This document shows, piece by piece, positions 31,271 through 38,090 of a DNA stretch of 64,000 nt (position 1 is the first letter of the stretch; each line of letters starts with the position of its first letter). Position numbers and translations under genes: made by a program. Source of the stretch: Microbacteriaceae bacterium VKM Ac-2854 (GTDB taxonomy: Bacteria > Actinomycetota > Actinomycetes > Actinomycetales > Microbacteriaceae). Under the pieces are notes generated by a model that worked only from the letters and a program-made list of their open reading frames with translations, was not told the origin of the DNA and did not search any database. The stretch lies in assembly GCA_013205085.1 (NCBI GenBank), contig JABMLH010000005.1, positions 321,008 to 385,007 of the forward strand. The letters are read 5' to 3'.

Positions 31271-32062
31271 GTGAGCAACATCACCATCACCCATGCCCCG
31301 AGCGGCCTCGTGCACGCCGAAGTACTCCGCTCCACGTACGTCACGCCGCACATGGTGCGCGTCACCATCACGGGCCCTAGTCTCGAGCGCTTCGACTACA
31401 AGGGCTTCGACCAGTGGTTCCGCCTGGCGATCCCGACCAGCGACGACACCCGCTTCGACCGGCTGCCCGAGAAGATCGACACCCGCGGCTACCTCGCGTA
31501 CCTGATGCTGCCGCGCTCGACCCGGCCCGTCATCCGCAACTACACCGTGCGCGCCTACCGGGCCGCCGAGCGTGAGCTCGACATCGACTTCGTGGTGCAC
31601 GGCGACGCCGGCGTCGCGGCGCCGTGGTCGCGCACCGTGCAGCCGGGCACACCCGTCGCGTTCATCGACCAGGGGTGCGGATACTCCCCCGTGCCCGCCG
31701 ACCGGCAGCTCCTGGTCGCCGACGAGACCGGGCTGCCGGCCGTTGCGGGCATCCTGCGCGACATGCCGCGCGACAGTGCGGGCGACGCGATCATCGAGGT
31801 GCCCGATCCGGCGGATGCCCAGGAGACGCACGCGCCGGCCGGCATGACGGTGCACTGGGTGGTGCGGCCGAGCGGCGCCCGCCCCGGAGTCACGGCGCTC
31901 GAGACGCTGCGCGCGCTGTCGCTGCCGGAGGGCTCGATCTCGGCGTTCGTGGTCGGCGAATCCGGCCTCGCCACGGGCGGACGCCGGCACCTCGTGAACG
32001 AGCGCGGCGTGCCCAAGGCGAACGTGACCTTCTGCGGCTACTACAAGCTCGGCAAGCACTGA
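31271..32062 (+). CDS. Siderophore-interacting protein (FAD-binding ferric-siderophore reductase)
   Basis: A 263-residue flavoprotein of the SIP/ViuB family that reduces ferric siderophores to release iron in the cytoplasm. Motifs: TYVTPHMVRVTITGPSLERF, FAD-binding RPVIRNYTVRAY, DFVVHGDAGVAAPWS, VADETGLPAVAGIL and the C-terminal VTFCGYYKLG. Start is GTG at 31271 with AGGA 7 nt upstream; earlier in-frame codons lie between it and the iron box. The iron box ties its expression to the siderophore operon at 41-48.6 kb, which has a matching box. Confidence 0.92.
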   Translation: MSNITITHAPSGLVHAEVLRSTYVTPHMVRVTITGPSLERFDYKGFDQWFRLAIPTSDDTRFDRLPEKIDTRGYLAYLMLPRSTRPVIRNYTVRAYRAAERELDIDFVVHGDAGVAAPWSRTVQPGTPVAFIDQGCGYSPVPADRQLLVADETGLPAVAGILRDMPRDSAGDAIIEVPDPADAQETHAPAGMTVHWVVRPSGARPGVTALETLRALSLPEGSISAFVVGESGLATGGRRHLVNERGVPKANVTFCGYYKLGKH

Positions 32063-32082
32063 CGATCTGCTCGATCGCGGCG

Positions 32083-32088
32083 TAGGGT
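32083..32088 (+). promoter_or_regulatory. Candidate leaderless -10 for DUF4865 gene
   Basis: TAGGGT followed by 7 nt (CGAAGAC) and GTG 32096. The same TAGGGT-CGAAG string precedes the XRE regulator at 49563. Confidence 0.6.
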
Positions 32089-32095
32089 CGAAGAC

Positions 32096-32689
32096 GTGCT
32101 CGTCGCCCAGTACCGCATCCCGCTCCCCGCCGACTACGACATGGCCGTGATCCATCGCCGGGTGAGCGAGCGTGGTCGCGCGCTCGACGATCGGCGCGGG
32201 CTGGCCTTCAAGGCGTACCTCGTTCGCGAGGTCTCGGCAGCCGAGCCGGTGAACGAGTACGCACCGCTGTACCTCTGGCGCGATCCGGAGGAGGCCGCCC
32301 GGTTCTTCTGGGGCGGCGCGGGATTCGGCGGCATCGTGCACGACTTCGGCCGGCCGATCGTCGAGACCTGGATCGGCGACTCGTTCGTCACCGGTCCGCG
32401 CTTCGACGAGGCTCCGCAGTTCGCGACGCGGATCGACGAGGCGGTCTGGGCGGATGCGGACCCTTCGAAGTACGCGGAGCACGCTCGCCTCGCGCTCGAC
32501 ACCTTGGCGGCGGATCCGGCGCTGCACTCGGCGGTGTTCGCCGTGGATCCTTCGCGCTGGAGCGCCACGCGCTTCGCACTGTGGGCCGAGCCGCCGAGCA
32601 TCGGACACGGCACGGTGTTCCGTGTGCTGCACCTGTCGACGCCCGAATTGCGAGCGCTGACGCTGGACGCGGCGCTACCTAGCGGCTGA
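32096..32689 (+). CDS. DUF4865-family protein
   Basis: A 197-residue cytoplasmic protein beginning MLVAQYRIPLPADYDMAVIH. It also has RGLAFKAYLVREVSAAEPVN, LYLWRDPEEAARFFWGGAGF and VHDFGRPIVETWIG. The whole pattern fits the uncharacterised DUF4865 family by recollection. No catalytic motif is known. The family often sits beside redox or detoxification genes. GTG start; TAGGGT ends 7 nt upstream. Its stop overlaps the convergent acetyltransferase gene by 11 nt. Confidence 0.75.
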   Translation: MLVAQYRIPLPADYDMAVIHRRVSERGRALDDRRGLAFKAYLVREVSAAEPVNEYAPLYLWRDPEEAARFFWGGAGFGGIVHDFGRPIVETWIGDSFVTGPRFDEAPQFATRIDEAVWADADPSKYAEHARLALDTLAADPALHSAVFAVDPSRWSATRFALWAEPPSIGHGTVFRVLHLSTPELRALTLDAALPSG

Positions 32690-32963
32690 GCAGCTCGGAC
32701 TTCTCCGGGTGCTCGTCGAACCATGCGCCGACGTACCAGCACATCGGCACGATGCGCTGCTGCCCCGACTTCTCGATGTCGGCCACGGCCCAGGCGACCA
32801 GTTCACCGGCATAGCCCCTGCCGCGGAACGGCGGCGACGTGAACGAGCGCACCAGCGAGATGACGTCGCCGTTCTCGTGGTAGTCGAGCACTCCGACGAG
32901 GGTGCCGTCGAGGTGCATCGCGAAGCGGGACGCGTCGACCTCGCGGCTGAATTCCTTGGCCAT
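32679..32963 (-). CDS. Small GNAT-type N-acetyltransferase (COG2388-like)
   Basis: A 94-residue short acetyltransferase-like protein: FAMHLDGTLVGVLDYHENGD, then SFTSPPFRGRGYAGELVAWA with the acetyl-CoA-binding R-x2-G-x-G/A loop, and PMCWYVGAWFDEHPE near the end. This compact form matches the YjdJ/COG2388 group. Substrate unknown. ATG at 32961-32963; TACGCT (32970-32975) ends 6 nt upstream, so the message is probably leaderless even though GGAGGT touches the start codon. Confidence 0.85.
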   Translation of the reverse strand: MAKEFSREVDASRFAMHLDGTLVGVLDYHENGDVISLVRSFTSPPFRGRGYAGELVAWAVADIEKSGQQRIVPMCWYVGAWFDEHPEKSELLSR

Positions 32964-32998
32964 ACCTCCAGCGTAGGCATCCGGATGGCCGTTGTGCG

Positions 32999-33391
32999 CT
33001 ACTCCGCCAGGATCGTGCCGTCGAGGTAGAACCAGCGCTCGCCCTCGCGGAGGAACGCGCTGCGCTCGTGCAGCAGGCCGACCCCCTCGCTGGTGCGGTA
33101 AGCGGCGCGGAACTCGACGATGCCCTCGTCGTCGGCTTCGCCGCCCTTGGCGACATCGACGATCTGCAGGCGGCGCCAGGTGAAGTCGTCGTCGAACTCG
33201 ATCTCGGCGGGGCGGGTCGTGGGATGCCAGCTCGCGAGCAGGTACGGCTCGAAGTGCAGCGCGTACGCCGAGTAGCGCGAGCGCATCAGCCGCTCCGCCG
33301 TGAGCGAGGGCTGCTCGCCGGTGTGGGCGGGGCGGCAGCACTCCGAGTAGCGCAGCTTGCTGCCGCAGGGACAGGCATCGACGGATCGCAT
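32999..33391 (-). CDS. YchJ-family protein with SEC-C zinc motif
   Basis: A 130-residue protein. The N-terminal DACPCGSKLRYSECCRP is a SEC-C type zinc-binding motif, followed by the YchJ (UPF0225) body: LTAERLMRSRYSAYALHFEP, YLLASWHPTTRP and VEFRAAYRTSEG. Molecular function is unknown. ATG start; GACACT ends 6 nt upstream, a weak leaderless signal. It lies 35 nt upstream of the small acetyltransferase gene on the same strand. Confidence 0.88.
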   Translation of the reverse strand: MRSVDACPCGSKLRYSECCRPAHTGEQPSLTAERLMRSRYSAYALHFEPYLLASWHPTTRPAEIEFDDDFTWRRLQIVDVAKGGEADDEGIVEFRAAYRTSEGVGLLHERSAFLREGERWFYLDGTILAE

Positions 33392-33517
33392 CCGATCAGT
33401 GTCTCAGGTGTGCATCGCCTGGACGTGTGCGAGGAGGGGTTGAGACTGGGGCCGATTCTCGGAAACGTAGCCACCTCATCCGCCACCCGCGCGGCCCGCC
33501 AACGGAAGGAACGATCG

Positions 33518-33799
33518 ATGCTCACCCTCACCGACACCGCCAGCACCGTGGTCAAGACCATCACCGAGCAGGTTGAACTGCCTCAGGAGGGCGGCCTGCG
33601 CATCAGCGGCGACGACCTCGACGCTCAGAACTTCGCCGTCGCGGTCGCGCCGGCTCCGCAGATCAGCGACGCCGTGGTGGAGCAGGACGGCGCGCGCGTC
33701 TTCCTCGACATCGCCGCCTCCGTGGCACTGAGCGACAAGGTCCTCGACGCCCAGGTCGACGAGAACGGCTCGGTCAGCTTCGCCATCGCGGCCGCGTAG
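33518..33799 (+). CDS. HesB/IscA-like fold protein lacking cysteines
   Basis: A 93-residue protein resembling the actinobacterial HesB-like group (MLTLTDTASTVVKTITEQ, then GGLRISGD, ISDAVVEQDGARVFLDIAAS, VLDAQVDENGSVSF). It has no cysteine at all, so it cannot bind an Fe-S cluster the way IscA or ErpA do. Function unknown. ATG with AAGGA 8 nt upstream. Monocistronic, followed by a palindromic repeat. Confidence 0.8.
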   Translation: MLTLTDTASTVVKTITEQVELPQEGGLRISGDDLDAQNFAVAVAPAPQISDAVVEQDGARVFLDIAASVALSDKVLDAQVDENGSVSFAIAAA

Positions 33800-33815
33800 C
33801 GCGCGCCCTCGAAAA

Positions 33816-33873
33816 GGGTTGTCACTTTCTCCGCACGCTGCCGATCCACGACGTGCGGAAAAAGTGACAACCC
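33816..33873. repeat. GGGTTGTCA-type inverted repeat, copy 5
   Basis: Arms of 21 nt at 33816-33836 and 33853-33873 with one mismatch, loop 16 nt. The outer GGGTTGTCACT is conserved, but the inner stem reads TTCTCCGCAC instead of the usual CGTCCC, with the matching change on the other arm. It follows the HesB-like gene. Confidence 0.85.
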
Positions 33874-33898
33874 TCTTTTGCTGCCGTGTCTGTGACTC

Positions 33899-34004
33899 AG
33901 GGCTGCTCGAAAAGAATCCCACGCCGGGCGGAACGGGCAGGATCCGCGTGATTTCGCGGATCTCGGGTTCTTTCTTCGAAGTGAGACTCGCTTGCAGCAG
34001 CCCT
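33899..34004. repeat. Nested inverted-repeat structure between convergent genes
   Basis: Outer arms AGGGCTGCT (33899-33907) and complement (33996-34004). Imperfect middle arms near 33908-33920 (CGAAAAGAATCCC) and 33965-33978 (GGGTTCTTTCTTCG). A perfect inner pair GATCCGCG (33941-33948) with complement (33955-33962). Together these could fold into one 106-nt hairpin. It lies in the 231-nt gap after the HesB-like gene. No ORF with a start signal was seen here; it could be a degenerate mobile palindrome or a structured RNA. Confidence 0.5.
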
Positions 34005-34030
34005 CACGCACACCGTCGCGCGATGGCGCG

Positions 34031-34870
34031 TCAGGCGAGGACGTCGCGGGTCGTGAAGCGGCCGTAGGCGAGCGCCCCGAAAACGGCGACGTAGCCGAGT
34101 TGCAGCAGGGCGTTCGCGGCGAACGAGTCCCAATACAGCGGCTGGCGCAGCAGATCGGCGAAGCTCAGCCAGTACTGGGTCAGCAGCCACGGATGCAGCC
34201 ACTCGAGTTGCGGCAGAGCGCCGACGATCTGCGCGGCGATCGAGACCACCACGGTCGCTGCCATCGCGCCGACCGGCACGTCGGTGATCGTCGAGATGAA
34301 CAGCCCGACGGCGCAGAGTCCGACGAGGCTCAAGGTGACGTAGAGCGCGATCAACAGGGCCCGCACGAAGGACTCGCCGACGGTGATCGAGTCGCCCGAG
34401 AGCAGCGTGACCGGCCCGATCGGGAACAGCGCCAGGCCGATCAGCGCGCCCGTGACCATCACGGCGAGCGCGCCGCTGAAGGCGAAGATCACCGAGGAGA
34501 CGAATTTCACCAGCAGCAGCCGCACCCGGCCGACCGGCGCGACCAGGAGGTAGCGCAGCGTGCCCGCCGCCGCCTCGCCGGCGATGGTGTCGCCCGCGAC
34601 GACGCCGATCGTCAGCGGCAAAAAGAGCGGGATCGCGACCGTGATTGCGGCGAATCCGGTGAACAGTCCGTTCTGGCTGATCTGGTCGAGGAAGGACGGG
34701 CCGCGCCCCGTCGACGGACCGGAGGTGAGCTTGACGGCGACCGCAAGCAGGATCGGGATCGCCGCGAGCGCGATCAGCAGGGCCCAGGTACGCCGACGGC
34801 GGTAGAGCACGCCGAGCTCGGATCCGAGCAGGCCGACGAAAGCGAAGCGCTGCGTCTCAGTGCGCGACAT
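34031..34870 (-). CDS. ABC-2 type transporter permease
   Basis: A 279-residue membrane protein with about six hydrophobic segments, including TWALLIALAAIPILLAVAVK, FAAITVAIPLFLPLTIGVVA and VIFAFSGALAVMVTGALIGL. The segment GDTIAGEAAAGTLRYLLVAP is typical of ABC-2 exporters. It is encoded last in the LolA-like / ATPase / permease operon and overlaps the ATPase gene by 14 nt. Substrate unknown. The membrane lipoprotein-like first gene suggests a cell-envelope substrate. Confidence 0.85.
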   Translation of the reverse strand: MSRTETQRFAFVGLLGSELGVLYRRRRTWALLIALAAIPILLAVAVKLTSGPSTGRGPSFLDQISQNGLFTGFAAITVAIPLFLPLTIGVVAGDTIAGEAAAGTLRYLLVAPVGRVRLLLVKFVSSVIFAFSGALAVMVTGALIGLALFPIGPVTLLSGDSITVGESFVRALLIALYVTLSLVGLCAVGLFISTITDVPVGAMAATVVVSIAAQIVGALPQLEWLHPWLLTQYWLSFADLLRQPLYWDSFAANALLQLGYVAVFGALAYGRFTTRDVLA

Positions 34871-35807
34871 CGAAGCCCTCCCCCGTCAGCGCGACGAAGC
34901 GATCCTCCAGCGAGGCGCGCTCGACCGTGAAACCGTGCAGCCGGACGCCGGCGTGCACCAGCGCCGACGCCAGCTGCTCCGGACGAGTGCCGTCCGGCAG
35001 CTCGGCGGCGACCCGGCCCTCCTCGCTCCGCGGCACGAGGCCGAGCCGCGCGAGCACCTCCGACGCCGCTTCCGTATCGGGCGTCAGCACCGTGGCCACG
35101 GCCGCTCCCCCGCCGCGCAGTTCGTCGAGGCTGCCCTGAGCGACCAGGACACCGGCGCGCATGATCGCGGCGTGCGTGCAGATCTGCTCGATCTCGGCGA
35201 GCAGGTGGCTCGAGACCACGACGGTCGTGCCGTCGTGGTTCAGCGTGCGGATGAGCGAGCGCACCTCGCGGGTGCCCTGCGGGTCGAGGCCGTTGGTCGG
35301 CTCGTCGAGCACGATCAGCTCGCGCGGGCTGAGCAGGGCGTTGGCGATCCCGAGTCGCTGCTTCATGCCGAGGCTGTAGGCGCCGACCTTCTTGGCGGCC
35401 GCGTGGCTCAGCCCGACCCGGTCGAGGGCCGCCGTGACGCGGGTGGACCGGGTGCGCGGATCCGCGTGCCGGTCGGCCGCATCCAATCGACGCAGGTTCG
35501 CGGAGCCCGAGAGGTACGGATAGAAACCGGGGCCCTCGACCAGGGCGCCGACGCGGGGCAGCACCTCGGCCGTGCGCCGCGGCATCTCACCGTCGAGGAC
35601 GCGGATGCCGCCGGAGCTCGCGTTGGCGAGGCCGAGCAGCATCCGGATGGTCGTCGTCTTGCCGGATCCATTCGGACCGAGGAAGCCGAAGACCGCGCCG
35701 CGCGGCACCGCGAGGTCGAGGCGGTCGACCACGGTCTGCCGGCCGAAGCGCTTGGTCAGCCCGGTGGTCTCGATCGCCAGGTCTGCGGGGGCCGCACGAC
35801 CGCTCAC
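34857..35807 (-). CDS. ABC transporter ATP-binding protein
   Basis: A 316-residue ATPase: Walker A GFLGPNGSGKTTTIRMLLGL, signature YSLGMKQRLGIANALLSP, Walker B RELIVLDEPTNGLDPQGTRE. A C-terminal extension of about 90 residues is typical of drug or lipid exporters. GTG start at 35805-35807 overlaps the stop codon of the LolA-like gene (GTGA), so translation is coupled. It pairs with the ABC-2 permease downstream. Confidence 0.92.
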   Translation of the reverse strand: MSGRAAPADLAIETTGLTKRFGRQTVVDRLDLAVPRGAVFGFLGPNGSGKTTTIRMLLGLANASSGGIRVLDGEMPRRTAEVLPRVGALVEGPGFYPYLSGSANLRRLDAADRHADPRTRSTRVTAALDRVGLSHAAAKKVGAYSLGMKQRLGIANALLSPRELIVLDEPTNGLDPQGTREVRSLIRTLNHDGTTVVVSSHLLAEIEQICTHAAIMRAGVLVAQGSLDELRGGGAAVATVLTPDTEAASEVLARLGLVPRSEEGRVAAELPDGTRPEQLASALVHAGVRLHGFTVERASLEDRFVALTGEGFDVAH

Positions 35808-36847
35808 CGCTGCGCGGCGGCTTCAAGGGCCGTCGCGGGCACCGCGCCCGCGAAGACGCGGCCATCGTCGGTCACGAGCACGCTCACAAGGGCGGTCTGG
35901 AGCACGTGACCGGATGCGGTCGCGGTCATCACCTGGTCGAGCAGGGGGTTGTCACCCCGTCCCGCTTCGTCGTCCGCTGCTGCCGCCGGAAGCTCGACGA
36001 TGGCGTCCCAGCCCGCACCCGTGACGGTCGGCTTCTCTCCGACGGGGTCGCCGCCATCAGCGTGCTGTTCCGGCGCCGCCTGCTCGGTCACCTCGGTGCC
36101 GGCCGGCGGCGTGAACTGGAACAGCGACGCATCCGGCGTCTCGAACGAGACCGAAGTGAAGCCGACACTGAAGGCCGGTGCCGTGCCGCCGTCGGCGGTG
36201 ACCGCCACGCTGAGCGGCACGCCGGTCTCGCCGTCGACCGCGATCTTGACCGAGCCGACGAGGGTGGTGTCGCTCTTCGGCGAGAGCACGAGTTCGTACG
36301 CATCGCGTCCGGCGACGGAGGTGTTGGATCCGACAGCGACGGTGGTGGTCGGGTCGATCGCCGCGAGGAAGCGATCGGCCAGCTCGGCCGGGGTCGGCAC
36401 CGTCTCGGGGATGGCCGGCTCGCCGCTCTCGTACTGCGCCAACGTGGAGTGCACAGCGGTCTGCTGCTCGGAGTCGTAGAGCCAGACACCAGTCCCGTTG
36501 CTGATCACGTCGCGCTCGGCCATCGAGTCGAGCACCTGCACCCGGGCGCCGACACCCTCATCGAGGTAGACGCGGGCCTCGTGATCGCCGGTGAGCAGCT
36601 CGAGGGCGTCGGAGCCGCCGTCGCTCTCGAGGCTCGACAGGTCGGGGAGGCCGAGATCGGAGGTCTGGCTGAGCGTGCCCGAGAGCGCGGTGACGTCGCT
36701 GGCCTGCACGAACTGCAGCAGCTCCGAGGCGGACTTCTCCGGCAGATCGGCGGAGGCGTTCGCCGACATCGGCACGGCGATCACGAACCCGGCGATCACA
36801 ACGGGCACGGCGACAGCAGGAGTCCAGCGGAGCCACTTCTTGGTCAT
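35804..36847 (-). CDS. LolA-like exported protein
   Basis: A 347-residue secreted or membrane-anchored protein. The N-terminal signal/anchor is WTPAVAVPVVIAGFVIAVPM after a short basic start. The body (GTGVWLYDSEQQTAVHSTLA, FLAAIDPTTTVAVG, YELVLSPKSDTTLVGSVKIA) resembles the LolA/LolB-type fold found in actinobacterial LolA-like proteins. It has no lipobox cysteine, so anchoring would be by the signal segment. ATG start; TACCGT ends 6 nt upstream (leaderless). It heads an operon with an ABC exporter. A half copy of the dispersed repeat is embedded in its coding sequence near the C terminus (encoding GRGDNP). Confidence 0.82.
   Translation of the reverse strand: MTKKWLRWTPAVAVPVVIAGFVIAVPMSANASADLPEKSASELLQFVQASDVTALSGTLSQTSDLGLPDLSSLESDGGSDALELLTGDHEARVYLDEGVGARVQVLDSMAERDVISNGTGVWLYDSEQQTAVHSTLAQYESGEPAIPETVPTPAELADRFLAAIDPTTTVAVGSNTSVAGRDAYELVLSPKSDTTLVGSVKIAVDGETGVPLSVAVTADGGTAPAFSVGFTSVSFETPDASLFQFTPPAGTEVTEQAAPEQHADGGDPVGEKPTVTGAGWDAIVELPAAAADDEAGRGDNPLLDQVMTATASGHVLQTALVSVLVTDDGRVFAGAVPATALEAAAQR
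35945..35965. repeat. Half copy of GGGTTGTCA repeat inside a coding sequence
   Basis: GGGGTTGTCACCCCGTCCC followed by GC, a single arm of the dispersed repeat, in frame within the LolA-like gene, where it encodes GRGDNP on the minus strand. No second arm is nearby. It suggests insertion or gene conversion of repeat sequence into the coding region. Confidence 0.7.
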
Positions 36848-36853
36848 AACAGC

Positions 36854-36859
36854 ACGGTA
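36854..36859 (-). promoter_or_regulatory. Candidate leaderless -10 for LolA-like operon
   Basis: TACCGT on the minus strand, 6 nt (GCTGTT) before ATG 36847. Confidence 0.6.
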
Positions 36860-36947
36860 CGCCCGCAAGCTGGACGCGGCGGCCTCCGTGAGGATGAACG
36901 CGGGTACTCCCAGGGAGGTACGGGCGACAGACGGACCGAGCCCGCGG

Positions 36948-36953
36948 CATGAT
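36948..36953 (+). promoter_or_regulatory. Candidate leaderless -10 for ligC-like gene
   Basis: CATGAT followed by CGGAAC and ATG 36960. Confidence 0.5.
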
Positions 36954-36959
36954 CGGAAC

Positions 36960-38000
36960 ATGACGCTGCCGTTCACGCTCCCGATCGCTCCGATGCTGGC
37001 CAAGGCCGTGGACGGGGTGCCCGACAAGCCGGGGCTCTCGTTCGAGCCGAAGTGGGACGGCTTCCGCGCGATCGTGGTCTTCGACGGCGAGAGCGTCGAG
37101 ATCGGTAGTCGCGGCTCGAAGCCGCTGACCCGGTACTTCCCCGAACTCGTCGCGGCGTTCGCCGAGCTGCTGCCAGAGCCGTGCATCCTCGACGGCGAGA
37201 TCGTGCTGGCGCAGGGGCCGGACGGGGCGCAGCGGCTGGATTGGGAGGCGCTCTCGCAGCGGATCCACCCGGCGGCGAGTCGGGTGACGCTGCTGGCCGA
37301 GCAGACGCCGGCGATGTTCGTGGGGTTCGATCTGCTGGCGCGCGGCGAGCGGAGCCTGATGGACGAGCCGTTCTCGACGCGGCGGGCCGAGCTGGTCGAG
37401 CTGATCGGCGCGCTGCCGCATCCGGTGCACCTGAGTCGCACCACCGAGGACGTCGTGCTGGCGCGGGAGTGGCTGGTCGAGTTCGAAGGGGCGGGGCTGG
37501 ACGGGGTGGTCGCGAAGCCGCTCGACGCGGCCTACGCGCCGGGCAAGCGCGTGCTGCTCAAGGCGAAGCATCACCGCAGCGCGGATGCCGTGGTGCTGGG
37601 CTATCGCATCCACACGAGCGGCGTCGGGGTCGGCTCGCTGCTGCTCGGGCTCTACGACGACGCCGGGGAATTGCGGATGGTGGGCGGCGCCTCCGCTTTC
37701 ACAACGGCTCGGCGCAGCGAGCTGATCGACGAGCTGGCGGAGGACGTGCTGCGCGACGAGAACGGCGAGGTCGTGCGCGGCGAGGGTGAGAAGAGCCGCT
37801 TCTCCGCCGGCAAGGACGTCTCCTTCGTGCGGCTGCGGCCGACGCGCGTCGTGGAGGTGCGGTACGACCAGATGGAGGGCGCACGGTTCCGGCACACCGT
37901 GCAGTTCGAGCGCTGGCGTCCGGACCGGGAGCCGCGCTCGTGCACCTTCGAGCAGTTGGAGGTGCCGGCTGCATACGACCTCAGCAAGGTGCTCGACTGA
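36960..38000 (+). CDS. ATP-dependent DNA ligase (LigC type)
   Basis: A 346-residue ligase that seals DNA nicks using ATP. Motif I FEPKWDGFRA places the adenylated lysine at K31; also CILDGEIVLA, FVGFDLLARGERSL, GLDGVVAKPLD and a C-terminal OB domain (VLGYRIHTSGVGVGSLLLGL). Its size and lack of nuclease or polymerase domains fit mycobacterial LigC. It is convergent with a LigD-type polymerase gene, so the two may act together in end joining or excision repair; no Ku gene is in the window. ATG at 36960 is chosen from the leaderless -10 spacing; the frame is open upstream. Confidence 0.9.
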   Translation: MTLPFTLPIAPMLAKAVDGVPDKPGLSFEPKWDGFRAIVVFDGESVEIGSRGSKPLTRYFPELVAAFAELLPEPCILDGEIVLAQGPDGAQRLDWEALSQRIHPAASRVTLLAEQTPAMFVGFDLLARGERSLMDEPFSTRRAELVELIGALPHPVHLSRTTEDVVLAREWLVEFEGAGLDGVVAKPLDAAYAPGKRVLLKAKHHRSADAVVLGYRIHTSGVGVGSLLLGLYDDAGELRMVGGASAFTTARRSELIDELAEDVLRDENGEVVRGEGEKSRFSAGKDVSFVRLRPTRVVEVRYDQMEGARFRHTVQFERWRPDREPRSCTFEQLEVPAAYDLSKVLD

Positions 38001-38001
38001 T

Positions 38002-38068
38002 CCCCGCGATATGCCAGTTGTGTACGCCCTGCGCGGCGTGTCGCGTACACAAGAGGCATCTCGCGGGG
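38002..38068. terminator. Long inverted repeat between convergent ligase and polymerase genes
   Basis: Arms of 26 nt with three mismatches: CCCCGCGATATGCCAGTTGT and 6 further nt at 38002-38027, against 38043-38068. The loop contains CGGCGTGTC. A second element with the same loop word and a similar ATGCCA arm lies at 56893-56940, so this is a second repeat family. It starts 1 nt after the ligase stop codon; probable bidirectional terminator. Confidence 0.75.
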
Positions 38069-38090
38069 AGGGGGCGGAGGCGTTGGGCGG

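Noticed and set aside
36848..37444. Extended open frame upstream of the LolA-like gene
   Set aside because: It covers the ligase gene on the other strand, and the true start has a signal peptide and a leaderless -10 at the right distance.
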